Shown piece after piece: positions 43,570 to 50,945 of a stretch of DNA of 64,000 bases. The stretch spans positions 37,620 to 101,619 of the forward strand of contig NZ_LOHP01000063.1 of the NCBI RefSeq assembly GCF_001482305.1. The letters run 5' to 3'. The notes under the pieces were generated by a model. It ran no database searches, had not been told where the DNA came from, and worked only from the letters and a program-made list of their open reading frames with translations. The stretch comes from Leucobacter sp. G161. GTDB taxonomy: Bacteria; Actinomycetota; Actinomycetes; Actinomycetales; Microbacteriaceae. Position numbers and translations under genes: made by a program. Every line of letters begins with the position of its first letter. Position 1 is the stretch's first letter.

Positions 43570-44805
43570 ATGCACATCCTCATCGTCACCGACCAGCACC
43601 CCGAGTCGCTCGGTGGCGTACAGGTCGCCCTGCGGCTGCAGCGGCGCTTTCTCGAGCGCGCGGGCCACACCGTGAGCATCGCGGCTCCCGCGCTGCATCG
43701 CGCGGGCTACGCGCCGACGCCGGCCGACCGCGACGCCTACATCGACCTCCCGTCGATGCCGATCACCAAGGACCGTGAGTACGGCATCAGTTGGCCGGGG
43801 AAGCGCACCGATCGCGCGCTGGATCGGGCGCTCGCCGCCCGCCAAGCCGCGGGGGCGCCGCCGGTGGATCTCGTGCACATCCAGGGTGACTTTTGGGGCG
43901 CGATGATTGGCCTCCGCGCAGCGAAACGGCACGGACTGCCGGTCGCGTTCACGATGCACAACAACGTTGACGAGGGGACGCGTGCCGTCACCCCGCTCGC
44001 ACCCATCGCGTTCGCTGGCCTGCGCGCTTGGCGGCGGATCGCCGTCGGACGGATTCCCGCGGTCGCGCGCGCGCAGGTCGCTGAGAGCGACACTGGCGCC
44101 TGGCGGTACCTCGCAGAGCTCACTGCCGGTGCCGCACTCGTGACCGCGCCATCCGGGCACTTTGCGACGACGCTCGAAGCACACGGGGTTGCGCGCAGTG
44201 TCGAGGTGACCCAGGGCGGCGTCGACGACGAGCTTATCGGCGCTGTTCGCGCGGCTCCCCGGAGCGCACGCACCAGGCCACGGCTCGTCTGGCTCGGCCG
44301 CATGAGCGGCGAGAAGCGCGTGCTCGAGTTTATCGAGGCGCTCGGCCAGTCGGGGATCGACGCTGACGTCGCCCTGCACGGGGCCGGGCTGCTGCTCGGG
44401 AAGGTCGAACGGCGGATCGAGACGCTCGGCCTGCGGGATCGCGTGCGCGTCGCGGGTCCTGTGCCCTACGAGGAGGCGCTCGCCGCGATGCGCGACGCGG
44501 ATGCGCTCGTGCAAACCTCGATCGGGTTTGAGACCCAGGGTCTCACTCCGTACGAGGCTGCGGCGCTCGGGACCCCGACGATTTTTTGCGACCCGAACAT
44601 CGCGGCCGACCTTGCTGTGGAGCCCGCATGGCTCGCGCGAGATGCAAGTGTCGCGGCACTTGCGGCTGTGCTGCGGGAAGCGGTCGCCGGGATCTCCGAG
44701 CGTCCGGGAGTGCACCGCGTGCCGGAGGACGTTGGCGGACGGCTGCTGCAGTCAGCACAGACCGCAGGCATGGTGGGGTTGTACGAGCGGGTACTCAGCG
44801 CCTAG
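43570..44805 (+). CDS. GT4-family glycosyltransferase
   Basis: A 411-residue GT-B enzyme, distantly similar to its upstream neighbour. The N-terminus reads MHILIVTDQHPESLGGVQVA, with VDLVHIQGDFWGAMIGL and the donor domain RLVWLGRMSGEKRVLEFIEA. The C-terminal motif ETQGLTPYEAAALGTPTIF holds the conserved acidic pair. No clear ribosome site precedes ATG 43570, six bases after the previous stop, so translational coupling is likely. The pair suggests a disaccharide on a glycolipid or wall polymer. Its stop codon lies in a 21-bp tandem duplication. Confidence 0.85.
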   Translation: MHILIVTDQHPESLGGVQVALRLQRRFLERAGHTVSIAAPALHRAGYAPTPADRDAYIDLPSMPITKDREYGISWPGKRTDRALDRALAARQAAGAPPVDLVHIQGDFWGAMIGLRAAKRHGLPVAFTMHNNVDEGTRAVTPLAPIAFAGLRAWRRIAVGRIPAVARAQVAESDTGAWRYLAELTAGAALVTAPSGHFATTLEAHGVARSVEVTQGGVDDELIGAVRAAPRSARTRPRLVWLGRMSGEKRVLEFIEALGQSGIDADVALHGAGLLLGKVERRIETLGLRDRVRVAGPVPYEEALAAMRDADALVQTSIGFETQGLTPYEAAALGTPTIFCDPNIAADLAVEPAWLARDASVAALAAVLREAVAGISERPGVHRVPEDVGGRLLQSAQTAGMVGLYERVLSA

Positions 44806-44841
44806 AAGCGCCAGGCGACTGCCTAGAAGCGCCAGGCGACT
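44800..44841. repeat. 21-bp tandem duplication spanning two convergent stop codons
   Basis: GCCTAGAAGCGCCAGGCGACT occurs at 44800-44820 and again at 44821-44841, then decays (GCCTGGAAGC). The first copy supplies the TAG of the plus-strand glycosyltransferase. The second supplies the minus-strand stop and the last codons of the secreted protein gene. Confidence 0.9.
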
Positions 44842-45461
44842 GCCTGGAAGCCTGCGGGCGGCTTGGGAACCCACGACTCGTGCGCCTGCACGTAGCCCGA
44901 TCCGGTCGGAACGTTCGACTCGATGATCTGGTAGGTGCCGTCATCGTTCACGCCGGTCACCAGCACGGTGTGCACGCCGGAGACCCAGGAGGTCGGGAAC
45001 TGCATGTGCTCGTACTGGATGATGTCGCCGGCAACTGCCTCGTTGGGGGAGAGGCGGAGTGCGCCCGCGTAGTTCGCGACGGGGTCGCCACCGCCGGTCC
45101 AGGCGCCGCTGCCTGCGCGGATCCAGCGCTGGGCCGAGACGATGCACTCGCCGGGGGCTCCCCAGCCGGTGGCGCGGCTCGTGCCCAGCTCTGACGTCGC
45201 TGCGGCGATAGCTGCCTCGACATCGAAGTTGTGCACGGCGTCAGCGTGCTTGCTCTCGGCCTCGGCAAGGACGGAGCTGATGGGAACGAGCGGAGAGGTA
45301 TCCGTCTCAGTGTTCAAAGCTTGTGTGGTGAGCGAGACAGTCGGCGCAGCTGAAGCTGCCGTAAAGTCTTCGGTCTCGATTGCGCCGGCTGGCGCTGCTC
45401 CCAGTGCGAAGGTCACAGCAGCTACAAGCGTGACCACAAAGGGTTTGGCGGGTGATGGCAC
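44823..45461 (-). CDS. Secreted papain-like (CHAP/NlpC-P60-type) amidase or peptidase
   Basis: A 212-residue exported protein. A signal peptide (VVTLVAAVTFALGAAPAGA) is cut near residue 28. A helical linker follows, then a domain of about 110 residues with Cys in GAPGECIVSAQRWI, His in VSGVHTVLVTGV and a polar residue in QIIESNVP, the order of CHAP/NlpC-like Cys-His-Asn/Glu sites. It probably cleaves peptidoglycan or a wall peptide outside the cell. The GTG start at 45461 has GGAG eight bases upstream. The exact family could not be fixed. Confidence 0.75.
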   Translation of the reverse strand: MPSPAKPFVVTLVAAVTFALGAAPAGAIETEDFTAASAAPTVSLTTQALNTETDTSPLVPISSVLAEAESKHADAVHNFDVEAAIAAATSELGTSRATGWGAPGECIVSAQRWIRAGSGAWTGGGDPVANYAGALRLSPNEAVAGDIIQYEHMQFPTSWVSGVHTVLVTGVNDDGTYQIIESNVPTGSGYVQAHESWVPKPPAGFQAVAWRF

Positions 45462-45754
45462 TCAGAGACTCCAAAACGTTGATTATTGCAAGACCGGTGG
45501 GCCAGCAACCTTTCTAGTATGCGTTACGTTTCCGTTACATTCAAGCTCGGGCACGTTTTCTCAGCTTTCCGGGGAGCGCGCTCTGCGTCCTTCCGGGGAC
45601 GCTGGCTGGCCAGATCGGGGCGCATCCGCGTCGTTCGGTCGCCGGATTTCCGGCGGAATGTCGGGGTTTCACGGCCCTTGTGGGGGTGGTGGCGCACGGC
45701 GCCCCGCGAACACGCTAGACTTATCCGCGTTGGTTGAGTTCGCTCGACAAACAT

Positions 45755-45842
45755 GGAGGATTCGCCTAGCGGCCTATGGCGCACGCCTGGAACGCGTGTT
45801 GGGTTCACGCCCTCGGGGGTTCAAATCCCCCATCCTCCGCCA
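45755..45842 (+). tRNA. tRNA-Ser (anticodon GGA)
   Basis: The acceptor stem GGAGGAT pairs with ATCCTCC, the anticodon arm is CACGC-CTGGAAC-GCGTG with anticodon GGA, a long variable arm (GGG/CCC type) marks a class II tRNA, and the T arm is GGGGG-TTCAAAT-CCCCC. The CCA end is encoded (45840-45842). Decodes UCC/UCU. Confidence 0.96.
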
Positions 45843-45847
45843 CAACG

Positions 45848-45890
45848 AAAGCCCCTGACTGCGTGTTCATTCACTGCAGTCAGGGGCTTT
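45848..45890 (+). terminator. Intrinsic terminator of the tRNA-Ser gene
   Basis: A 15-bp stem AAAGCCCCTGACTGC / GCAGTCAGGGGCTTT closes a 13-nt loop, with a short T-rich 3' side (CTTTTGGGTT). It starts six bases after the tRNA CCA end. Confidence 0.88.
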
Positions 45891-45928
45891 TGGGTTGTCG
45901 TGCCGCGTGCCCCGGTAGTGGGCCGGGC

Positions 45929-45944
45929 TCAACCGATCGGTTGA
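45929..45944. promoter_or_regulatory. 16-bp palindromic operator candidate, site 1 (before the first ankyrin lipoprotein)
   Basis: TCAACCGATCGGTTGA is a perfect palindrome about 80 bp before ATG 46024. In all three copies it is followed by TGTG, so TTGATG at its right end could serve as a -35 box read rightward. Identical to the site at 48766-48781 and 14/16 to 49680-49695. Confidence 0.75.
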
Positions 45945-46023
45945 TGTGGCTGGGGCAGTCACTTCATACGCTGGCAGATGAGACCGGGCACCGAGCCCGC
46001 GCAACTGCAGGGGGCTGAGTTGG

Positions 46024-46902
46024 ATGACTGACTGCCGGACAACCACGAATATGCGTTTCACTGCGCTGCTTCTCGGGAGCGCGGTACTGCTGAGCGGCTG
46101 CGCGCCCGAGCCATCGAGCGCGCCGGAACGGGTGACGTCGGGCGCGACCGATGCGGCGGCAGCCAAGCCTTCTGCAACGCCTCAACCGGGCCCAGAAAAC
46201 CCCGGCCTCGCGCAGGGCGCCCTCGACCAGCAGCTCCGCGACGCTGCCTGGGTCAACGATGTTAGAGCAGCTGAGCGACTCATCGAGTGGGGAGCAAACC
46301 CGAACGCACAAGATGAGACTATGCAGTCGCCGTATCTCATCGCCACGAGCGAGGGGCGATCCGAGCTTCTCGAACTCACCCTCGAACACGGCGCGGACCT
46401 CACCGACCTCGACAGCTGGAACGGTACGGGACTGATCCGGGCCGCCGAGCGCGGTCACTGGGAGGTATCAGGAATCCTGCTGCGCAACGGCATCGACTCC
46501 AGCCATGTCAACAGGCTGGGCTATCAGGCGCTCCACGAGGCAGTGATCCTGGGGCGCGATGACCCGAGTTACCACCTGACGTTGCAGGTGCTCGTGGCGG
46601 GAGGCGCGAGCCTGAATACGCCGTCGGGTAGCGAAGGCATGACGCCGCTGCAGATGGCGCATCATCGAGGGTTCCCCGGCCAGATCGCGGTGTTGGAAGC
46701 GCTGAACGCACCCGCCCCCGCAGTACCTGGCCGGGCCCTGTTTGCAGGTGCATCGGCGGGCGACGCGAATGCAGTGGCACTCGCGCTGCGGGCTGGTGCC
46801 GATCCGGCTGCGGTGGGCGACGACGGCCGGACCGCGAGGCAGGTCGCCGAAGACGCAGGGCACAGCGCGGCGGCATCAGTTCTGCGTGTGCTCGGTGGGT
46901 AG
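46024..46902 (+). CDS. Ankyrin-repeat lipoprotein (first paralogue)
   Basis: A 292-residue exported protein. The signal peptide ends in the lipobox LLSGC, so the mature protein starts at Cys26 and is lipid-anchored outside. A Pro/Ala/Ser-rich linker follows, then about five ankyrin repeats with motifs such as AERLIEWGANPNAQDE, LLELTLEHGADLTD, YQALHEAVILG and TARQVAEDAGH. No enzyme domain is seen, so it probably binds a protein partner at the cell surface. ATG 46024 has GGGGG about ten bases upstream; ATG 46051 is an alternative. It resembles the protein encoded at 48885-49664. Confidence 0.85.
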   Translation: MTDCRTTTNMRFTALLLGSAVLLSGCAPEPSSAPERVTSGATDAAAAKPSATPQPGPENPGLAQGALDQQLRDAAWVNDVRAAERLIEWGANPNAQDETMQSPYLIATSEGRSELLELTLEHGADLTDLDSWNGTGLIRAAERGHWEVSGILLRNGIDSSHVNRLGYQALHEAVILGRDDPSYHLTLQVLVAGGASLNTPSGSEGMTPLQMAHHRGFPGQIAVLEALNAPAPAVPGRALFAGASAGDANAVALALRAGADPAAVGDDGRTARQVAEDAGHSAAASVLRVLGG

Positions 46903-46940
46903 CGAGCGCGGGACACGCGGGACCCTGCGCTCGGCGCCTG

Positions 46941-47567
46941 TCAGAGCCTGACGAGTCCCTGTTTGATGGCGATCGCGATGGCGCTCTGGCGATTCTCCGC
47001 CCCCAGCTTCGTGAATGCGTGGTGAAGATGGGTCTTCACGGTCGCCTCGCTGATGTGGAGCCTCCGCGCCAAATCCCTGTTCGACAGCCCTGACGCAGCC
47101 AACTCGAGGACGGCGAGTTCGCGTGCAGTGAGTGTTTCGTTGGGATGCTGCTGGCGACCGTGGAGTCGTGCTGCGATCGGACCGGAGATTGCGGGTGCGC
47201 CAGCGGCGGCCGCGCGTATAGCCCGATAGAGCGCCTGCGGTCGGCTGTCCTTGAGGAGATAGCCGATCGCACCTGCCTCGGTCATGCGAACAATGTCGGA
47301 GTCTGAATCGAACGCGGTGAACGCGATCACTCGTGCCGCCGGGTGCGCCGAGAGGATTGCTCTCGTCGCAGCCACCCCGTCAGCTCGATCCTGCCCGAGG
47401 TCGAGATCGACGAGCGCCACCTCAACGCGTTCTGCGAGCGCGAGCGAAGCGGCCTCGTCGGCTTCCCCGGTCTCGGCGACCACCTCCAAATCGGGCTGCG
47501 TGTCGAGCAGCGCACGGATCCCGTGCCTGAGCACGGGGTGGTCATCAACCAGCAGGATGCGGATCAT
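46941..47567 (-). CDS. NarL/LuxR-family response regulator
   Basis: A 208-residue two-component regulator. The receiver begins IRILLVDDHPVLRHGIRALL, with the phosphoacceptor Asp54 in VALVDLDLG and the conserved Lys in GYLLKDSRP. The C-terminal helix-turn-helix contains LTARELAVLELAASGLSNRD and ISEATVKTHL. The start ATG 47567 overlaps the kinase stop (ATGA), with GGAGGA about eleven bases upstream. NarL-type dimers bind short palindromes, so the 16-bp repeats nearby are its likely targets. Confidence 0.93.
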   Translation of the reverse strand: MIRILLVDDHPVLRHGIRALLDTQPDLEVVAETGEADEAASLALAERVEVALVDLDLGQDRADGVAATRAILSAHPAARVIAFTAFDSDSDIVRMTEAGAIGYLLKDSRPQALYRAIRAAAAGAPAISGPIAARLHGRQQHPNETLTARELAVLELAASGLSNRDLARRLHISEATVKTHLHHAFTKLGAENRQSAIAIAIKQGLVRL

Positions 47568-48730
47568 GCGCGGGAATCCTCCGGAATTACGCACGGCACG
47601 ACGCACGCGATGACCGTGCCTTGGTCGATTGCTGATTCCAGGGTGAAGCGGCCACCCAAGTTTTCGATCCGCCACGCCATCGCTCGGAGACCGTAGCCGG
47701 CCTCGACAGGCTGCTCCTGCTCGGTGTTGAAACCGCGGCCATCGTCTGCGATGTCCACCCCGACCGCATCATCAAAGAACGTCAGTGTGACTCGCACCGT
47801 GCGAGCATCTGCGTGCTTTCCCGCGTTGACGAGCGCCTCCTGTGTGACGCGGAGCAGGGCGTGCGCGACATCGGCTTCGACCGCATGGTCCTCCCCAACG
47901 GCCGTGAACTCTGCTGCGTGCGAGTGCGCGAGGTCGCGCAGGGCAGCGCTGAGCGACTCCTGTTCCGCTGGTGCCTGGAGACCGTGCAGCAGCTGCCGAG
48001 TCTCCACGAGCGCTTCGCGGAGCACCTCCCGTACTTCGGCGATGGCCGCGTCACCGCGGTCCCGTGACTCATCCGTGGACTCGAGCAGCAAGAGGGCGCT
48101 TGCGGTGCGCTGCACCACAGTGTCGTGAAGCTCGCTCGCGAAGCGGCCGCGCTCGGCGAGCGCTCCGGCATCTCGCTCCGTGCGGGCGAGCTGTTCCCGG
48201 GTGGCCAAGAGTTCGTCGGTGAGGTGCCGTCGGTTCTCGAGCGTACGATCAAGCGCGACGTATGCCGTGGACACCACGATCCCGCCGAAGAAGGGGCCGA
48301 GAACCAGCCCGAGATCTTGCCCGTCGGACATGATGAGCAGTCCCGTACTGACCGTGACAACGATGCCCGCACTCGTGACCGTCGCCTGACGCCTCGGCAG
48401 CACGCGATAGACGGCGAAGATGAGTGCGAAGGCGCACCAGCTGAAGGAGGGCGCGATGACCGCCAGCGGCAGCCAGAGCGCTGTCGCTGTCAGGATCCCG
48501 ATCGTCTGCCGTTTCCCCCGGTCGGCGCCGAGGACCGCGGCCGCGTAGGCAAGCGTCGACCCCACCGCAAGCGCGAGCGCCCACACCCCGACTCCGTCGA
48601 ACGGGTGATTACTGAAATACCGGAAGACACTCACGGCCATCAAGATGCCAAATCCCAGGTCCACGGCGATATGCATCGCTGTGAGCGGCCTGTCGGGGCC
48701 GGCAGTCAGTGGGGAAGCGCGAGGATCCAT
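47564..48730 (-). CDS. HisKA_3-type sensor histidine kinase
   Basis: A 388-residue membrane kinase. Four to five helices fill residues 18-160 with almost no external loop, so it may sense the membrane itself. A coiled-coil-like link (ENRRHLTDELLATREQLART) leads to the phosphoacceptor His202 in FASELHDTVVQR. The ATPase domain has VTQEALVNAGKHA and DDGRGF. This is the DesK/LiaS-like architecture. ATG 48730 lies 36 bp from the palindrome at 48766-48781, so it could be self-regulated. A longer open frame beyond 48730 is antisense to the ankyrin gene. Confidence 0.9.
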   Translation of the reverse strand: MDPRASPLTAGPDRPLTAMHIAVDLGFGILMAVSVFRYFSNHPFDGVGVWALALAVGSTLAYAAAVLGADRGKRQTIGILTATALWLPLAVIAPSFSWCAFALIFAVYRVLPRRQATVTSAGIVVTVSTGLLIMSDGQDLGLVLGPFFGGIVVSTAYVALDRTLENRRHLTDELLATREQLARTERDAGALAERGRFASELHDTVVQRTASALLLLESTDESRDRGDAAIAEVREVLREALVETRQLLHGLQAPAEQESLSAALRDLAHSHAAEFTAVGEDHAVEADVAHALLRVTQEALVNAGKHADARTVRVTLTFFDDAVGVDIADDGRGFNTEQEQPVEAGYGLRAMAWRIENLGGRFTLESAIDQGTVIACVVPCVIPEDSRA

Positions 48731-48765
48731 CGCCTTCAGTATCCAGCATGGGGCCGGTTCAAGCC

Positions 48766-48781
48766 TCAACCGATCGGTTGA
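48766..48781. promoter_or_regulatory. 16-bp palindromic operator candidate, site 2 (between kinase and second ankyrin gene)
   Basis: A perfect copy of TCAACCGATCGGTTGA, 36 bp before the leftward kinase start and 104 bp before the rightward ankyrin gene start. It can serve both directions, giving autoregulation and control of the ankyrin gene. It is followed rightward by TGTG, as at the other sites. Confidence 0.75.
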
Positions 48782-48884
48782 TGTGTAACCTGCGCCGAGG
48801 CGAGACCCTGGGACAGCGTTCGTTGGACAGAACGAGGTGTCGGTGACCCACGCCACACCGGTCTGACGCGCGGGAAGAGTACCC

Positions 48885-49664
48885 ATGACGAAGCGGCAGC
48901 CGCGGCCAATCATCCGGACCTTTGCCTTCGTGCTGGCGCTATGCGTATTGGCTGGCTGTGCGCCTACCTCGGGCGACGACCGGCCCACCCCGCCGAGAGA
49001 AACGCGGGAGCCGGCGGCGCCCATCCCCGCAGATCCCCCCAAGCCCCCGAGTGAGGCCGAAAAGGCCGCGGCGACTGTCGCGCTGCGAGACGCGACGGCG
49101 GCAGCGGATCTCGCCGGAGTGCGCTCTGCGATCCTCCATGGGGCGGACCTTGAAGCCACAGGAGAAGCAGGGCGCACCCCTCTAGTATCGGCAACGAAGG
49201 CGAACCAGGTCGAGATTGCGCGGGCCCTCCTCGAGGCCGGTGCCGACCCGAACGCGCAAGACGATATGCGAGACTCGGCGTTCCTGTACGCGGGGGCCGA
49301 GGGCTTAGACGAAATCTTGCGGCTCACGCTCGAACACGGTGCCGACGTCACCGCCGTCAACCGCTTTGGCGGAACAGCCCTCATACCGGCCGCTGAGCAC
49401 GCGCACCTCAGCACGATGAAAATGCTGATCGATGCCGGGGTGCCGATCGACCACATCAACAACCTTGGATGGACGGCACTGCACGAGGCTATCGTGCTCG
49501 GAACAGGTGGTGATGCCCACCTCGCTGCGGTGCGCATGCTCCTCAACGCGGGCGCGAACCCCTCGCTTGCGGATGGCGGCGGCACGTCGCCGCGCGACCT
49601 TGCCGCGGCAAACGGCTACTGGGCCATTGCAGCTGAACTGGATGCGCATCTCACAGGCATCTGA
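48885..49664 (+). CDS. Ankyrin-repeat lipoprotein (second paralogue)
   Basis: A 259-residue exported protein with a basic n-region (MTKRQPRPIIRTF), hydrophobic core and lipobox VLAGC. A Pro/Glu/Ala-rich linker of about 40 residues precedes four to five ankyrin repeats: RTPLVSATKANQVEIARALL, LRLTLEHGADVTAVN, GWTALHEAIVLG and PRDLAAANGYWAIAAEL. Phrases such as LTLEHGAD, ADPNAQD/ANPNAQD and ALHEAVILG/ALHEAIVLG are shared with the 46024-46902 protein, so the two arose by duplication. It lies behind the shared palindrome. Confidence 0.87.
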   Translation: MTKRQPRPIIRTFAFVLALCVLAGCAPTSGDDRPTPPRETREPAAPIPADPPKPPSEAEKAAATVALRDATAAADLAGVRSAILHGADLEATGEAGRTPLVSATKANQVEIARALLEAGADPNAQDDMRDSAFLYAGAEGLDEILRLTLEHGADVTAVNRFGGTALIPAAEHAHLSTMKMLIDAGVPIDHINNLGWTALHEAIVLGTGGDAHLAAVRMLLNAGANPSLADGGGTSPRDLAAANGYWAIAAELDAHLTGI

Positions 49665-49679
49665 GCGGCGGTTCCCGGT

Positions 49680-49695
49680 TCAACTGATCGATTGA
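49680..49695. promoter_or_regulatory. Palindromic operator candidate, site 3 (before the LAETG surface protein)
   Basis: TCAACTGATCGATTGA matches the other two sites in 14 of 16 positions; the two changes are symmetric, so it stays a perfect palindrome. It lies 113 bp before the TTG start at 49808 and 16 bp after the second ankyrin gene stop, and again is followed by TGTG. Confidence 0.7.
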
Positions 49696-49807
49696 TGTGC
49701 GGGTTCTCACCCGGTTTTTGCGTGGTTCTCGGGCCTAAAACTGAGTGAGCGAGGCCGTTCAGCGCAGGCAGACACCGTCACCGGTATATAGATAGAAGGA
49801 AGTGCTC

Positions 49808-50662
49808 TTGAAGAACAAATCTCACGAATACACACGAAACACCGTGATCGCTTCGGCCTGTGTCGCCTTCGCGATCTGCGTTTTGCCGGCAGGACCAGCT
49901 ATGGCCTCCGGGAGTGCAGTCCAGAGCGCCGCGGTCGTCACCGCCTCGGAGACCGAAGCCGCTGTGGCGCTTGCTGCGACGCCGTGGCAGACCACGGGAG
50001 CGGTGGATCAGGATGGTGCGCCGGTCGCGCTTGATGATCCGCGTGCGATGAACTTTGTGGGGAACGCCTATTTCAAGGCTGATGGCACGTTCACGATGTT
50101 CAACCTGGATGATTCCCCGAAGATGCAGGGTGCGTGGGAGATGCGCGAGGTTGACGGTGCGTTGGTGCGTTGGATTGCTGCGAAGGATCCTGCCGGTGCG
50201 GTGTTGTTTGAGCGGACGGTCCCGATTGTGGCGCTTGATAGCGCGGAGTTCACGTATCGGGTGGTGAGTGCGGAGGATCCGGCCTCATGGGTGGATATTG
50301 TGCATACCCCGACCGATCACGCGGAACCGGGAAGCGTCGAGGACGCCGACAGCGGCGGCGGTACTAGCGGCGGCGGCAGTGCCGACGGCGGCGGTACTAG
50401 CGACGGCGGCAGTACCGACAGCGGCAGTACCGACAGCGGCGGCAGTGCTAGCGGCAACGGCAGTGGGTCTCTAGGGAGCACAGGTGAAGCGGGACGCAAC
50501 GGGGTCAGCGAGCCAGCGGAGGATACGGTTGGGACGGAGCCGCGGCAACTCGCCGAGACCGGTGGAACCGGCCCTTCGACAGGGATCATGGTTGCGCTGG
50601 CTGCGCTCGTGAGCGGGGCGGTGCTGCTCGTACGACGCGGTCTGCGACACGTGGGGAACTAG
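49808..50662 (+). CDS. Cell-wall-anchored DUF4822-like surface protein with LAETG sorting signal
   Basis: A 284-residue exported protein. A signal peptide ends near residue 34 (AMASGSA). A compact domain at about 58-172 (TPWQTTGAVDQDG, NAYFKADGTFTMFNLD, EFTYRVV, IVHTPTDH) resembles lipocalin-like DUF4822. A flexible Gly/Ser/Thr/Asp linker covers 180-222. The end is a sortase signal: LAETG at 248-252, a hydrophobic helix, and RRGLR. LAXTG is the motif of class E sortases in high-GC Gram-positives. TTG 49808 is chosen for AAGGA seven bases upstream. It lies behind palindrome site 3. Confidence 0.85.
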   Translation: MKNKSHEYTRNTVIASACVAFAICVLPAGPAMASGSAVQSAAVVTASETEAAVALAATPWQTTGAVDQDGAPVALDDPRAMNFVGNAYFKADGTFTMFNLDDSPKMQGAWEMREVDGALVRWIAAKDPAGAVLFERTVPIVALDSAEFTYRVVSAEDPASWVDIVHTPTDHAEPGSVEDADSGGGTSGGGSADGGGTSDGGSTDSGSTDSGGSASGNGSGSLGSTGEAGRNGVSEPAEDTVGTEPRQLAETGGTGPSTGIMVALAALVSGAVLLVRRGLRHVGN

Positions 50663-50682
50663 CTCGCCGGGAAGTGTAGATC

Positions 50683-50723
50683 GCGGTGCCTGCAGAGTCG
50701 CAGCCTTACTCGGCAGGCACCGC
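50683..50723 (+). terminator. Hairpin terminator behind the LAETG protein gene
   Basis: An 11-bp stem GCGGTGCCTGC / GCAGGCACCGC closes a 19-nt loop, 21 bases after the stop at 50662. No T-run follows. The remaining bases to 50945 hold the promoter of the next importer operon; TACACT at 50888-50893 is a possible -10 box. Confidence 0.6.
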
Positions 50724-50945
50724 CAACGATGTGCCCGAACTTATGAAGCCACGGCTCTGGTCGATCCGAGCTTTGACACTCCCGGTATCCGAGATCCCAG
50801 ACACAGTTCGACAACAAAACCGGCTGATCCAGTCCTCGTATGGAGCGGGATAGGTACTCTGGCTACATCCGAAGCCGCGTAGCTCGCTACACTCGGCATC
50901 GAGGTTTCAATGACTGAACACCCCACCTCATACAAGGAGGAATCA

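Noticed and set aside
42352..44715. A 787-codon open frame on the minus strand
   Set aside because: It is antisense to the two well-supported GT4 genes. Its translation is low-complexity Arg/His/Gly-rich without domains, as expected for a shadow frame in high-GC DNA.
48731..49585. Upstream extension of the kinase open frame (total 673 codons)
   Set aside because: The extension is antisense to the second ankyrin gene and covers the operator. A normal membrane kinase starts at ATG 48730.
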